A program made the position numbers and the translations under genes. A stretch of DNA of 64,000 nt, taken from NCBI GenBank assembly GCA_002050165.1, contig MWSW01000012.1, forward strand, positions 1 through 64,000. The letters are read 5' to 3'. Below the pieces are notes generated by a model that was given only the letters and a program-made list of their open reading frames with translations, searched no databases and was not told the origin of the DNA. Numbering within the stretch: the first letter of the stretch is position 1; the number at the start of each line of letters is the position of its first letter. This DNA is from Candidatus Tepidiaquacellales bacterium OLB4/UTCHB1. Lineage in GTDB: Bacteria > Bacteroidota > Ignavibacteria > Tepidaquicellales > Tepidaquicellaceae. Positions 35,589 through 44,519 of the stretch are shown piece after piece.

Positions 35589-38477
35589 ATGGGATTAAAA
35601 AAGCACTACATTGGATTATCGGATGATCAGGTTTTTGAAAGTCGGAATAATTACGGAGAAAATGTATTAACCCCTCCAGAAAGAGAACCGCTTTGGAAAT
35701 TGTTTTTAGAAAAATTCAACGAACCGATTATCAGGATTCTCCTAATCGCTGCATTTCTCTCATTGTGTATTTCATTTGTTCACATGGAATTTGCTGAAAC
35801 AATAGGAATATTTAGTGCCATAATATTGGCAACCGGAATTTCATTCTGGTTTGAAACCGATGCGAACAGGAAGTTCAATTTATTAAACCAAGTTGGTGAT
35901 GATACGCTTTACAAAGTTATACGGAACGGCAATATTCATGAAATACCGAAAAGAGAAATTGTCGTAGGTGATATAATCGATCTCGGTACCGGCGAAGAAA
36001 TTCCTGCAGATGGGGTACTGCTTGAAGCGGTATCTCTCCAAATAGATGAATCCTGTTTAACAGGTGAACCAATAACAGATAAAACTATAAATCCCGATAA
36101 CTTCAATCCTGATGCAACTTATCCATCAAACTGGGCAATGAGAGGAACAAAAATAATGGATGGTCACGGAATTATGGAAGTTAAGCTCGTTGGAGATGCA
36201 ACGGAGTTTGGTAAAGTTGCTGAAAAATCTACTGAAATCAGTGGCGAAGAAACACCGTTAAATAAACAATTGAAAAAATTAGCGAAGGTTATCGGAGTTG
36301 TTGGTTTTTCATTGGCTGTATTAACTTTTCTCGTTCTTTTCATAAAAGATATCATGGTTGGTAGTGCCATTTATTCAACAACCCAAATAATTTCCATAAG
36401 CATTTTAATATTTTCCTTCAGCATCACTTTCACAAAAATATGGTTACCGATCATATTTGATGCGTTTGAAATAGTGGGCATTGAACGGAAATTACCGGAT
36501 TCGGTTGCTAATGGGAGTTGGTTAGTTTGGATAATTTACGGTGGTGTTACTTTCATCATTCTTGCTTCTATTTGCTTTTTATCTGGTTTAAATCTATTCG
36601 ATTCTAAATCGTGGATTAGTCTGGATCATGCAGGAACAATTTTAAATTACTTTATGGTGGCAGTAACACTGATTGTAGTCTCAGTTCCGGAGGGATTACC
36701 AATGAGCGTAACACTGAGCCTTGCATTAAGTATGAGAAGAATGCTTCAGAGCAATAACCTCGTCAGGAAAATGCATGCGTGTGAAACAATGGGTGCGACA
36801 ACAGTTATTTGTACTGACAAGACCGGAACGTTAACACGTAACCAAATGCAAGTATCCTCTGCCGATTTTTTCTGTTTAAAAGGAAATGAATTAAAGAATG
36901 ACGAGTGCGGAAACTTGATTAAAGAAAGCATATCAGTCAATTCAACTGCACACCTTGATTTTTCCGATCAGAACAATATCAAAAGTTTAGGTAATCCTAC
37001 CGAAGCTGCGCTTTTACTTTGGTTACATGAACATGGCATAAATTATCTCCCTATCAGGGAAAACACTCAAATCATTTCGCAGTTAACTTTTTCAACTGAG
37101 CGGAAATTTATGGCTTCGCTCATTTTAAGCCAGACTTCAAGTAAAAAATTATTGTTGGTGAAAGGTGCTCCGGAAATTGTCCTTTCAAAATGTTCGAAAG
37201 TTTTAACAAGCTACGGAGTAAAACCTTTAAATGAACTATCTGATCGAATTGATAATTTATTATTTCAATATCAGGATCAGGCAATGCGCACTTTGGGTTT
37301 TGCCTACGAATATGTAAATGACAATAACTTCAGAATAGAAAACGGTAGCTTAGTTAATTCAAATCTCATCTTTCTCGGAATAACCGCTATTTCAGATCCG
37401 GTGAGAGATGATGTGCCTGATGCGGTAGCAAAGTGCTTAAAAGCAGGGATTGATATAAAAATTGTAACCGGGGACACACCTGGAACTGCGAGGGAAATTG
37501 CGCGTCAAATTGGAATTTGGGAAGAGGAGGACAACCATGAAAATATTATAACCGGTACAAAGTTTGAAGAACTTCCTGATGAACTTGCTTTGGAGCGAGT
37601 AAAAAAGTTAAAAGTTATGTGCAGAGCCAGGCCAACTGATAAACAACGGCTTGTTCAACTATTACAAAAAAATGGTGAGATCGTTGCTGTTACAGGTGAT
37701 GGCACCAACGATGCTCCGGCGCTTAACTACGCACATATTGGATTGTCAATGGGTTCCGGTACCTCAGTGGCTAAAGAGGCAAGCGATATAACTTTACTTG
37801 ATGATTCATTTAGCAGCATAACATCCGCGGTTATGTGGGGCAGGTCTTTGTATCAGAATATTCAACGATTCATTATTTTCCAGTTAACGATAAATGTTAC
37901 AGCACTGATTGTAGTATTCTTAGGTTCTATAATTGGACATGAAATGCCGTTAACTGTTACACAAATGTTATGGGTTAATCTCATCATAGATACATTTGCT
38001 GCTGGTGCGCTTGCTTCACTACCTCCAAACCTGCGCGTTCTTGAAGATAAACCGAGGCGGAATGATGATTTCATTATTACTCCTCAGATGAGATTTAACA
38101 TCCTCTTCGTTAGTATTTCTTTTGTGTTAATTTTGCTCGGATTGCTATTCTATTTCAATGAAGATGGACAAATCAGCCGCTATAATTTATCACAATTCTT
38201 TACAATCTTTGTCATGCTCCAGTTCTGGAACCTTTTCAATGCTAAAGCATTTGCTTCCGGTAAATCTGCTTTTGACGAATTGAATAAAAGTACCGGATTT
38301 GTAATTGTACTACTTATTATTCTTACCGGACAATTATTAATTGTAGAATTTGGAGGTGATGTCTTCAGAACGATACCGATAAAATTGATTGATTGGGTGA
38401 TTATTATATTTTCAACATCAACTGTCGTATGGATAGGTGAAATTGTGAGGATTGTAAATCGTAAAATGAAAGTATAA
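35589..38477 (+). CDS. Ca2+-translocating P-type ATPase (type IIB-like)
   Basis: A 962-residue ion pump. Key motifs are LTGEP (158-161), PEGLP (367-371), the phosphorylated Asp410 in CTDKTGT, KIVTGDTPGTAREIA and the hinge TGDGTNDAPAL. An extra membrane segment of about 90 residues lies between helices 3 and 4 (~255-345, with IWLPIIFDAFEIVGIERKLPD). I recall this insertion from Bacteroidetes Ca2+-ATPases, so it looks lineage-specific. Ca2+ export is likeliest. It is a single gene with an ATG start. Confidence 0.9.
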   Translation: MGLKKHYIGLSDDQVFESRNNYGENVLTPPEREPLWKLFLEKFNEPIIRILLIAAFLSLCISFVHMEFAETIGIFSAIILATGISFWFETDANRKFNLLNQVGDDTLYKVIRNGNIHEIPKREIVVGDIIDLGTGEEIPADGVLLEAVSLQIDESCLTGEPITDKTINPDNFNPDATYPSNWAMRGTKIMDGHGIMEVKLVGDATEFGKVAEKSTEISGEETPLNKQLKKLAKVIGVVGFSLAVLTFLVLFIKDIMVGSAIYSTTQIISISILIFSFSITFTKIWLPIIFDAFEIVGIERKLPDSVANGSWLVWIIYGGVTFIILASICFLSGLNLFDSKSWISLDHAGTILNYFMVAVTLIVVSVPEGLPMSVTLSLALSMRRMLQSNNLVRKMHACETMGATTVICTDKTGTLTRNQMQVSSADFFCLKGNELKNDECGNLIKESISVNSTAHLDFSDQNNIKSLGNPTEAALLLWLHEHGINYLPIRENTQIISQLTFSTERKFMASLILSQTSSKKLLLVKGAPEIVLSKCSKVLTSYGVKPLNELSDRIDNLLFQYQDQAMRTLGFAYEYVNDNNFRIENGSLVNSNLIFLGITAISDPVRDDVPDAVAKCLKAGIDIKIVTGDTPGTAREIARQIGIWEEEDNHENIITGTKFEELPDELALERVKKLKVMCRARPTDKQRLVQLLQKNGEIVAVTGDGTNDAPALNYAHIGLSMGSGTSVAKEASDITLLDDSFSSITSAVMWGRSLYQNIQRFIIFQLTINVTALIVVFLGSIIGHEMPLTVTQMLWVNLIIDTFAAGALASLPPNLRVLEDKPRRNDDFIITPQMRFNILFVSISFVLILLGLLFYFNEDGQISRYNLSQFFTIFVMLQFWNLFNAKAFASGKSAFDELNKSTGFVIVLLIILTGQLLIVEFGGDVFRTIPIKLIDWVIIIFSTSTVVWIGEIVRIVNRKMKV

Positions 38478-38586
38478 ATATTACCGTTATAATGAAGATA
38501 CCATTTTCTAAGATCTAAACGATTTATCAATAAAGAATTTTGATATTCCAGAATAAAATTAAATAAAAAACTGAGATTCCGCTAAA

Positions 38587-39114
38587 TTGAAGAAATTCGA
38601 AATAAAAAAAGTTACACTTGAAGATATTGATCAATTGCTCAAGATCAGCAGAGAAACTTTTCTCGAAACATTTGCGTCGTTTAATTCAAAGGAGAACATG
38701 GCAAAATATATTAACCGGCAAATGTCTTATGAAAAAATATCATCCGAACTTGTTAATCCCGATTCTAAATTTTATTTCGCATTATTTCGTGATACGATTA
38801 TCGGTTACTTAAAATTGAATTTTGGTAAGTCACAAACAGAAGTTAAAAAAATGAATTCTGTTGAGATTGAACGAATTTACGTTTTGAAAAAATATCACGG
38901 TGAAAATGTTGGTCAATTACTTTTAAAAAAGGCAATTGAAGCAGGACTGAGCATAAATGCCGACTTTATCTGGTTAGGTGTTTGGGAAAAAAATATACAG
39001 GCGATAAAGTTCTATGAGAAAAACGGCTTTGTCCGGTTTGAACAACATATTTTTAAATTGGGAAATGATAATCAAACTGATATTATGATGAAAATGGAAA
39101 TCGGCAAAAAATAA
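38587..39114 (+). CDS. GNAT family N-acetyltransferase
   Basis: A 175-residue single-domain acetyltransferase with a TTG start. The family core is clear: FALFRDTIIGYLKLNFG, the motif A region VEIERIYVLKKYHGENVGQLLLKKAIE, and the C-terminal WEKNIQAIKFYEKNGFVRFE. The pyrophosphate loop reads HGENVG where many members have (Q/R)xxGxG/A. It resembles spermidine/diamine acetyltransferase-like GNATs, but the substrate cannot be assigned. It follows the Ca2+-ATPase by 109 bases. Confidence 0.85.
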   Translation: MKKFEIKKVTLEDIDQLLKISRETFLETFASFNSKENMAKYINRQMSYEKISSELVNPDSKFYFALFRDTIIGYLKLNFGKSQTEVKKMNSVEIERIYVLKKYHGENVGQLLLKKAIEAGLSINADFIWLGVWEKNIQAIKFYEKNGFVRFEQHIFKLGNDNQTDIMMKMEIGKK

Positions 39115-39367
39115 AACTATCTTTAAAACACGTCTAACATTCCCTCCGGAATTTCAGAATCATTTCAAGATTGTTTATTTTTGGTATATTATGTGGATTA
39201 TCAGACTATATTTATAATCAAAGCCTAATTTTATTCTTAAATTTTCCTGCCAACATTAAGAATTAGAATCAACCTAAAGAATCAAAAGTAGTAATACAAA
39301 GACTACGGTGAATGTAAAAATTAATTTTATTACATTAATTGGTTACTGACCGCACTACCAGACTTCG

Positions 39368-41188
39368 ATGCAAAAAGAGAAGATAACAGGTTCCGTCAAA
39401 GAAGCCATACGAGCTATGGGAATTGTTTTTGGCGACATCGGAACAAGTCCTATTTATACGATGACAATTATCTTTTTGCTCATCCCACCCAACGAAGGTA
39501 ACATCATGGGAATTCTTTCGCTTATTTTCTGGACATTAATTACAGTTGTAACTGTGCAATATGCATGGCTTGGGATGTCGTTAAGCATTAAAGGCGAAGG
39601 TGGAATTATCGTATTGAAAGAATCCTTAGTAAATACTTTGCGTAACGGAAAGAAAATCGGAATTGTATCGGCGCTCGGATATATAGGGATTTCATTGTTA
39701 ATAGGTGATGGTATAATTACACCCGCCATAAGCATTCTTTCAGCGGTGGAAGGGATGGAGTTAATCCCTTATTTTTCGGAAACTGAAAATTACGTGATTT
39801 TAATTATTACCTGCGCAATAACGATTGCACTGTTTGCTTTTCAGGCGAGCGGGGTAAATATTATTTCACGATCGTTCGGTCCAATAATGCTCCTTTGGTT
39901 CGTTTGTCTGTTCATATTAGGATTTTATTATCTCGTTAAGTATCCTTACATTCTAAAAGCAATAAATCCGTACTATGCCGTAAGCATGCTCCTCGAATAC
40001 AAAATTCTATCATTCTTAATTCTCAGCGATGTGATTTTATGCGCAACCGGTGGTGAAGCGCTGTACGCGGATATGGGGCATCTTGGGGGTAAAGCAATTA
40101 AGCACGCCTGGGTGTTTATATTTTGCGCCTTAACCGTAAATTATTTCGGACAGGGCGCTTTCCTATTGCACTCCGGACAGGGTAAACAAATTTTATTCTC
40201 ATCGGTGAGTTTCTTAGCACCCACTTTATACATCCCTTTCCTTATCCTTGCGCTACTTGCGACTGTAATTGCATCTCAAGCAATGATAAGCGCGGTGATG
40301 GCTATGGTTTTCCAGGGGATAAACCTGAGAATTTTTCCTTTGATGAAAATTAAATATACCTCGACAAAATTGAGGTCGCAAATATATATAGGATCGGTTA
40401 ATTGGATTTTGTTGATAGCTGTTTTGGCAATGATATTGATTTTCAGATCGTCGCATAATCTATCTGCTGCATATGGTTTTGCAGTAACCGCAACAATGAC
40501 AATCAGTGCTATTTTCATGGTGTGGATATTCAGAAACAAGAAGTCAAATTTTAAATTAATGCTTGCCTTGTTTGTTATGGTATTTGATTTATTCTACCTC
40601 GTTGCAGTATTTACTAAAATTCCGTCGGGCGGATATTGGGCATTGATTATTGCGTTAATGATAACCCTTTTAATTAGAATCTGGCAAAGCGGGTCGGAAA
40701 TTTTACGAAAAAGATTCAGGTCATTGGATATTGACACATTCATTACAAGTTTCGACCAGATTTATTCTACTCAACCAATTTTAAAGGGTGAAGCAGTATT
40801 TCTTGCAAGAGTTTTGGAAATGTTACCACCATATGTTGTACACTGTACTTTACGAAGCGGCATTATCTATGAGAAAAATATTCTCTTCTCAGTGATAACA
40901 TCCGATAAACCTTACGGTATAAACTTTTCTGAAATGAAAGAGTTCACAAATGGACTTTACGGATTAACTGCAACTGTCGGATATATGCATGTCCCCGATT
41001 TACCAAAGCTATTCAAATCTCAGGGGATTTCGGAAAAGGTAATCTTTTATGGTGTTGATGACATTATTACCAAAAGTTGGACTTATAAAATCTATGCTTT
41101 CATTAAAAAGATTACACCTTCATTTGCAAATTTTTATAAATTCCCCTACAATAAATTGCATGGTGTTGTAACCCGACATGAATTATAA
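39368..41188 (+). CDS. kup: Kup-family potassium uptake protein
   Basis: A 606-residue K+:H+ symporter with about 12 membrane helices and a C-terminal cytoplasmic domain (~450-606). Family motifs include AMGIVFGDIGTSPIYT at the start, GDGIITPAISILSAVEG and GGEALYADMGHLG. The C-terminal soluble part is shorter than in some Kup proteins but complete to FYKFPYNKLHGV. A TATTTTTG box at 39176-39183 could be a -7 element with a leader of about 185 bases. It is a single gene. Confidence 0.93.
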   Translation: MQKEKITGSVKEAIRAMGIVFGDIGTSPIYTMTIIFLLIPPNEGNIMGILSLIFWTLITVVTVQYAWLGMSLSIKGEGGIIVLKESLVNTLRNGKKIGIVSALGYIGISLLIGDGIITPAISILSAVEGMELIPYFSETENYVILIITCAITIALFAFQASGVNIISRSFGPIMLLWFVCLFILGFYYLVKYPYILKAINPYYAVSMLLEYKILSFLILSDVILCATGGEALYADMGHLGGKAIKHAWVFIFCALTVNYFGQGAFLLHSGQGKQILFSSVSFLAPTLYIPFLILALLATVIASQAMISAVMAMVFQGINLRIFPLMKIKYTSTKLRSQIYIGSVNWILLIAVLAMILIFRSSHNLSAAYGFAVTATMTISAIFMVWIFRNKKSNFKLMLALFVMVFDLFYLVAVFTKIPSGGYWALIIALMITLLIRIWQSGSEILRKRFRSLDIDTFITSFDQIYSTQPILKGEAVFLARVLEMLPPYVVHCTLRSGIIYEKNILFSVITSDKPYGINFSEMKEFTNGLYGLTATVGYMHVPDLPKLFKSQGISEKVIFYGVDDIITKSWTYKIYAFIKKITPSFANFYKFPYNKLHGVVTRHEL

Positions 41189-41799
41189 AATCCTTTCATT
41201 TCGTTGAACATTATCCCTTAAGAATCAGAATTGATCAGTATCAATTTAAGTGAATTGTATCATCTGATTCAATTAAGTAGTTTTGTTCATAGTGCTACAC
41301 GTCAGTGGTAGCGCTGCCCTATGCCACTACCCTGACTCTGAAAAGATTATGGACAATTCAATCAGTGTTAAATTTGTAAGAGTTCCTGTCAATTATCATC
41401 TTTCTCAATTTAATTAGTGTGTGTGACTAAAGTATCAGTTGATAAGTTTTACTTTCTTTAATAAAAATGAATTAATTACCAATGGTCAAAACTTAAAGAC
41501 ATCCTCATTTGTATTGTCGTAACCTTTTAAATAAGCGAGGATATTCAACTCCATCAAATCCATAACCTCAATGCACCATAAAATAAAACGACAAACTTTA
41601 ATATTCAATAAATGCACTCTTTTAGAAATTATTACGAATTTATAAGTTATCTGGTGATTTCTACAAGAGCATAGCTGAGTAAACAAGGTAATATGGGTTT
41701 AATTATTTCCAATTTTTATTCTTCACGAACAAAGAAATTAATACATACTATTCGACATCAGATAAAATTCTAAAATCAACCTTTAATCATAAAAGTATT
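41189..41799. other. Intergenic region after kup
   Basis: About 610 bases. It contains a pair of mutually exclusive hairpins at 41291-41336, listed separately. A minus-strand open frame of 66 codons (41486-41686, TTG start) has no recognisable family and is probably chance or a remnant. Confidence 0.45.
41291..41336 (+). promoter_or_regulatory. Bistable hairpin element downstream of kup
   Basis: AGTGCTAC (41291-41298) can pair with GTAGCGCT (41308-41315). The overlapping GTCAG-T-GGTAG (41301-41311) can instead pair with CTACC-CTGAC (41327-41336). The two stems exclude each other, as in attenuators. No T run follows, and I cannot assign a regulated gene. Confidence 0.35.
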
Positions 41800-42576
41800 A
41801 TGGACAAAGATAATTTCGCAAAAGCACAGGGACACTGGATTCTTGCTCAGATGGGCAAAAGAGTTTTACGACCCGGAGGTAGAGAATTGACTCAAAAGTT
41901 AATTTCATCATTAGATGTAACTTCTAATGATAACATCGTTGAATTCGCTCCCGGCCTGGGATATACCGCATCATTAGTTCTAAACAAAAAACCAAAATCA
42001 TACGTCGGAGTTGATGCTGATTCAGATGTAGTGAGTTTACTGAACCGTAAATTTCAAGGTGAGAATATAAAGTTTCAATTAGGAAATGCTACTCAAACCG
42101 GTTTAGATGATAATTCTAAAGATAAAGTTTACGGTGAAGCAATGCTAACTATGCACGTCGATCACAGGAAATCCGAAATCATCCGCGAGGCCCATCGCAT
42201 TTTAAGGAAAGGTGGGTTATATGCTATTCACGAATTAGGGTTAATGCCGGAAGATCTTGATGATGACATAAAATCAAAAGTTCAGCGTGACCTTGCAATG
42301 TCAATTCGGGTAAATGCACGACCGCTTACTCAAACTGAGTGGACTTCATTGCTTGAAAATGAAGGTTTCAAAGTTAATAAAGTTGAAACTAATAAAATGC
42401 ATTTGCTCAAGCCTAAACGAATGATAGAAGATGAAGGTTTCTTTAGATTTCTAAAAATCAGATTCAACATTCTTACACATCCTCAGGCAAGAAAGCGAAT
42501 TGTCGAAATGAAAGAGGTCTTTCAAAAACATCAGTCTAAAATGAACGCAATCGTTATTGTTGCTGAAAAGATTTGA
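41800..42576 (+). CDS. Class I SAM-dependent methyltransferase
   Basis: A 258-residue protein with a standard Rossmann methyltransferase domain. Motif I is IVEFAPGLGYTAS, followed by YVGVDADSDVVSLL, the motif IV region KVYGEAMLTMHVDH, and AHRILRKGGLYAIHELG. It resembles UbiE/COQ5-like small-molecule methyltransferases, but the substrate is unknown. The C-terminal ~80 residues (KPKRMIEDEGFFRFLKI...) look like a substrate cap. It is a single gene between long spacers. Confidence 0.85.
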   Translation: MDKDNFAKAQGHWILAQMGKRVLRPGGRELTQKLISSLDVTSNDNIVEFAPGLGYTASLVLNKKPKSYVGVDADSDVVSLLNRKFQGENIKFQLGNATQTGLDDNSKDKVYGEAMLTMHVDHRKSEIIREAHRILRKGGLYAIHELGLMPEDLDDDIKSKVQRDLAMSIRVNARPLTQTEWTSLLENEGFKVNKVETNKMHLLKPKRMIEDEGFFRFLKIRFNILTHPQARKRIVEMKEVFQKHQSKMNAIVIVAEKI

Positions 42577-42882
42577 GTTAAAAATATAAACTTTTCATAC
42601 CAGTATTTATCAACGGATCTGAATTCTCTAAGCGGTCTTAAATACAAGTCCGGATATAAATAATTTTATTGTCTGCTAATTATGTTGCCATATCTAACAA
42701 TTAGTATTAGTAAATGGAATTTAGTAGTGTTTATACAAAAACGAGATCATTTACCCTCACGTATTAATATCTGCACCGACTATATTGTTTGAATTAATGA
42801 ATTTCCGGATGAATAAAATGTAACTATATTTCACACTATTTTGATAAACGGGAAAATAATTATTCTGAAAAATCGAAGTTAA
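42577..42882. other. Intergenic region
   Basis: 306 bases, AT-rich, with no supported gene, terminator or folded element. Confidence 0.5.
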
Positions 42883-43635
42883 GTGATTATAATCGGAAAA
42901 AACCCTATTCTTGAAATTCTAAGGACTAATGCCGGTGAGGTAAATAAGGTTATCCTTCTCAAGACCTTGAAACCTGATGAGAAATTGAAGGAGATAAAAT
43001 CATTTTGTGAGAGGGAAAATATTCCTTTAATGTTTTTAAACAGGTTTCAGTTTGAAAAGTATTTTAACCGTAAAAATAAGCAAGAAGGAATTTCTCAGGG
43101 GTGTGTGGCTTTTACAGAAGATTATAAGTATGCTGACCTGAGCGAAGTTATCTCATCATTAGATTTAAAAACCAATCCGGTACTTGTAATTTTGGATGAA
43201 ATTACTGACCCACAAAACATGGGAGCTATTATAAGGTCTGCATCGTGTCTTGGTGCAGTTGCAGTAGTGATACCCAAACATCGTTCTGCAGAAATTAATC
43301 ACACTGTAATTAAATCTTCATCCGGTGCCGTGAATCATATCCCGGTTACCAGAGAAACTAATCTTGTAAATGCGATTAAATATCTTAAACAAAGCGGATT
43401 CTGGATTGCCGGTACAGACTCATGTGGAGATTCTAATGTTTGTTCAAAAGATTTGAAAATTCCATTAGGTATTGTGATAGGTAGTGAAGGTAAGGGTATC
43501 AGAAAAATTGTACGCGATAATTGTGATTTCATTGTTAAGATTCCTATGTCAGGCACACTTGATTCACTTAACGCATCCGTTTCAGCGGGAATTATTTTAT
43601 ATGAAATATTAAGACAAAAAACTAAAATCAATTAA
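42883..43635 (+). CDS. rlmB: TrmH-family 23S rRNA 2'-O-ribose methyltransferase
   Basis: A 250-residue SPOUT enzyme with a GTG start. An N-terminal L30e-like RNA-binding domain (~1-75, IGKNPILEILRT) precedes the knotted catalytic domain. Motif 1 is DEITDPQNMGAIIRSASCLGA, motif 2 is IVIGSEGKGIRK, and motif 3 is MSGTLDSLNASVSAGIILYE. This is the RlmB pattern (Gm2251 of 23S rRNA), although closely related tRNA enzymes share it. It is directly followed by the DUF3298 gene (1-base gap). Confidence 0.88.
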   Translation: MIIIGKNPILEILRTNAGEVNKVILLKTLKPDEKLKEIKSFCERENIPLMFLNRFQFEKYFNRKNKQEGISQGCVAFTEDYKYADLSEVISSLDLKTNPVLVILDEITDPQNMGAIIRSASCLGAVAVVIPKHRSAEINHTVIKSSSGAVNHIPVTRETNLVNAIKYLKQSGFWIAGTDSCGDSNVCSKDLKIPLGIVIGSEGKGIRKIVRDNCDFIVKIPMSGTLDSLNASVSAGIILYEILRQKTKIN

Positions 43636-43636
43636 A

Positions 43637-44455
43637 ATGAAAAAACTACGTGCTATTTCTATTTTAATCTTTGCAGTTATTTTGGCGATGATTTATATAC
43701 CTTCAGAAACTCTTAAAGCTCAGGATGAAACATCTGACGAGGCAGATAATCTTGAGTATAAGGAATTGACATTTTTCAAATCGTATAATAATTGCGATAC
43801 TTCAAAATCCGAGCCCTGCTCATACGTCAGCGCTGAATGGATAGAATACACATCCGGTAATATAAAAAACCAGTTAAATGAATTTATATCTTCAGTTCTT
43901 ATGGACAGTATGTATTACATTCAATCAGAATCAAAGATTCATAATTCAATTGAAAAAATTGCGGATGACTTCTTAAAAGACTATGAGGATAATGAAGTTG
44001 TTTCGGGCAGGAATTTTCCATGGTACTATCACATAAATTCGCACGAACACTTTAGAAACGATAATGTCGTAGTTCTCAGTTTCATTTCGGATGGCTATAC
44101 AGGTGGCGCACACGGGTTCTGGGTAAATTCATTTTATAATTTCTCCTTAGCAAGCGGAAAAGTGTTGGAACTCGACGATTTTTTAAAACCCGGATTTGAA
44201 ACTGAATTAAATAAGCTCATTGACAGACAATTCAGAAAGGATAATAATCTGAGCCAAACTGAAGATCTTACGACAGGAGCATGGCTTTTCGAGAATAAAA
44301 TTGAATACAATAATAATTTCGCTTTTACGAAAGATGGATTATTGTTTTTTTATAACCAATATGAAATTGCCCCTTACGCAGCAGGTACTATAGAAGTTTT
44401 GATTAAGTACGAAGACTTATCTGATCTGATTTCTGATATTAATATTTTGAATTGA
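43637..44455 (+). CDS. Exported DUF3298/DUF4163 (RsiV-like) protein
   Basis: A 272-residue protein with a signal peptide (~1-28). It has the DUF4163 region (~40-150) and the DUF3298 hallmark DGYTGGAHGFWVNSFYNFSLASG, followed by LELDDFL and the terminal NQYEIAPYAAGTIEVLI. These domains are shared with Bacillus RsiV, which binds lysozyme; free-standing versions in Bacteroidetes have no settled role. It has no anti-sigma N-terminus. Translation is probably coupled to rlmB (1-base gap). Confidence 0.82.
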   Translation: MKKLRAISILIFAVILAMIYIPSETLKAQDETSDEADNLEYKELTFFKSYNNCDTSKSEPCSYVSAEWIEYTSGNIKNQLNEFISSVLMDSMYYIQSESKIHNSIEKIADDFLKDYEDNEVVSGRNFPWYYHINSHEHFRNDNVVVLSFISDGYTGGAHGFWVNSFYNFSLASGKVLELDDFLKPGFETELNKLIDRQFRKDNNLSQTEDLTTGAWLFENKIEYNNNFAFTKDGLLFFYNQYEIAPYAAGTIEVLIKYEDLSDLISDINILN

Positions 44456-44519
44456 TTGATGAGGATTGATAACCATTAAAGAACGATACAGTAATTTCCG
44501 ACTTTGTTATGATAGCATT

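Noticed and set aside
41301-41336. tRNA-like segment (CAGTGGTAGCGCTGCCC)
   Set aside because: It resembles a D-arm, but there is no anticodon stem, T-arm (GGTTCRA) or acceptor stem around it. It is better explained as a hairpin.
41486-41686. 66-codon minus-strand frame
   Set aside because: TTG start, no ribosome binding site, no recognisable family and a composition like the surrounding spacer.
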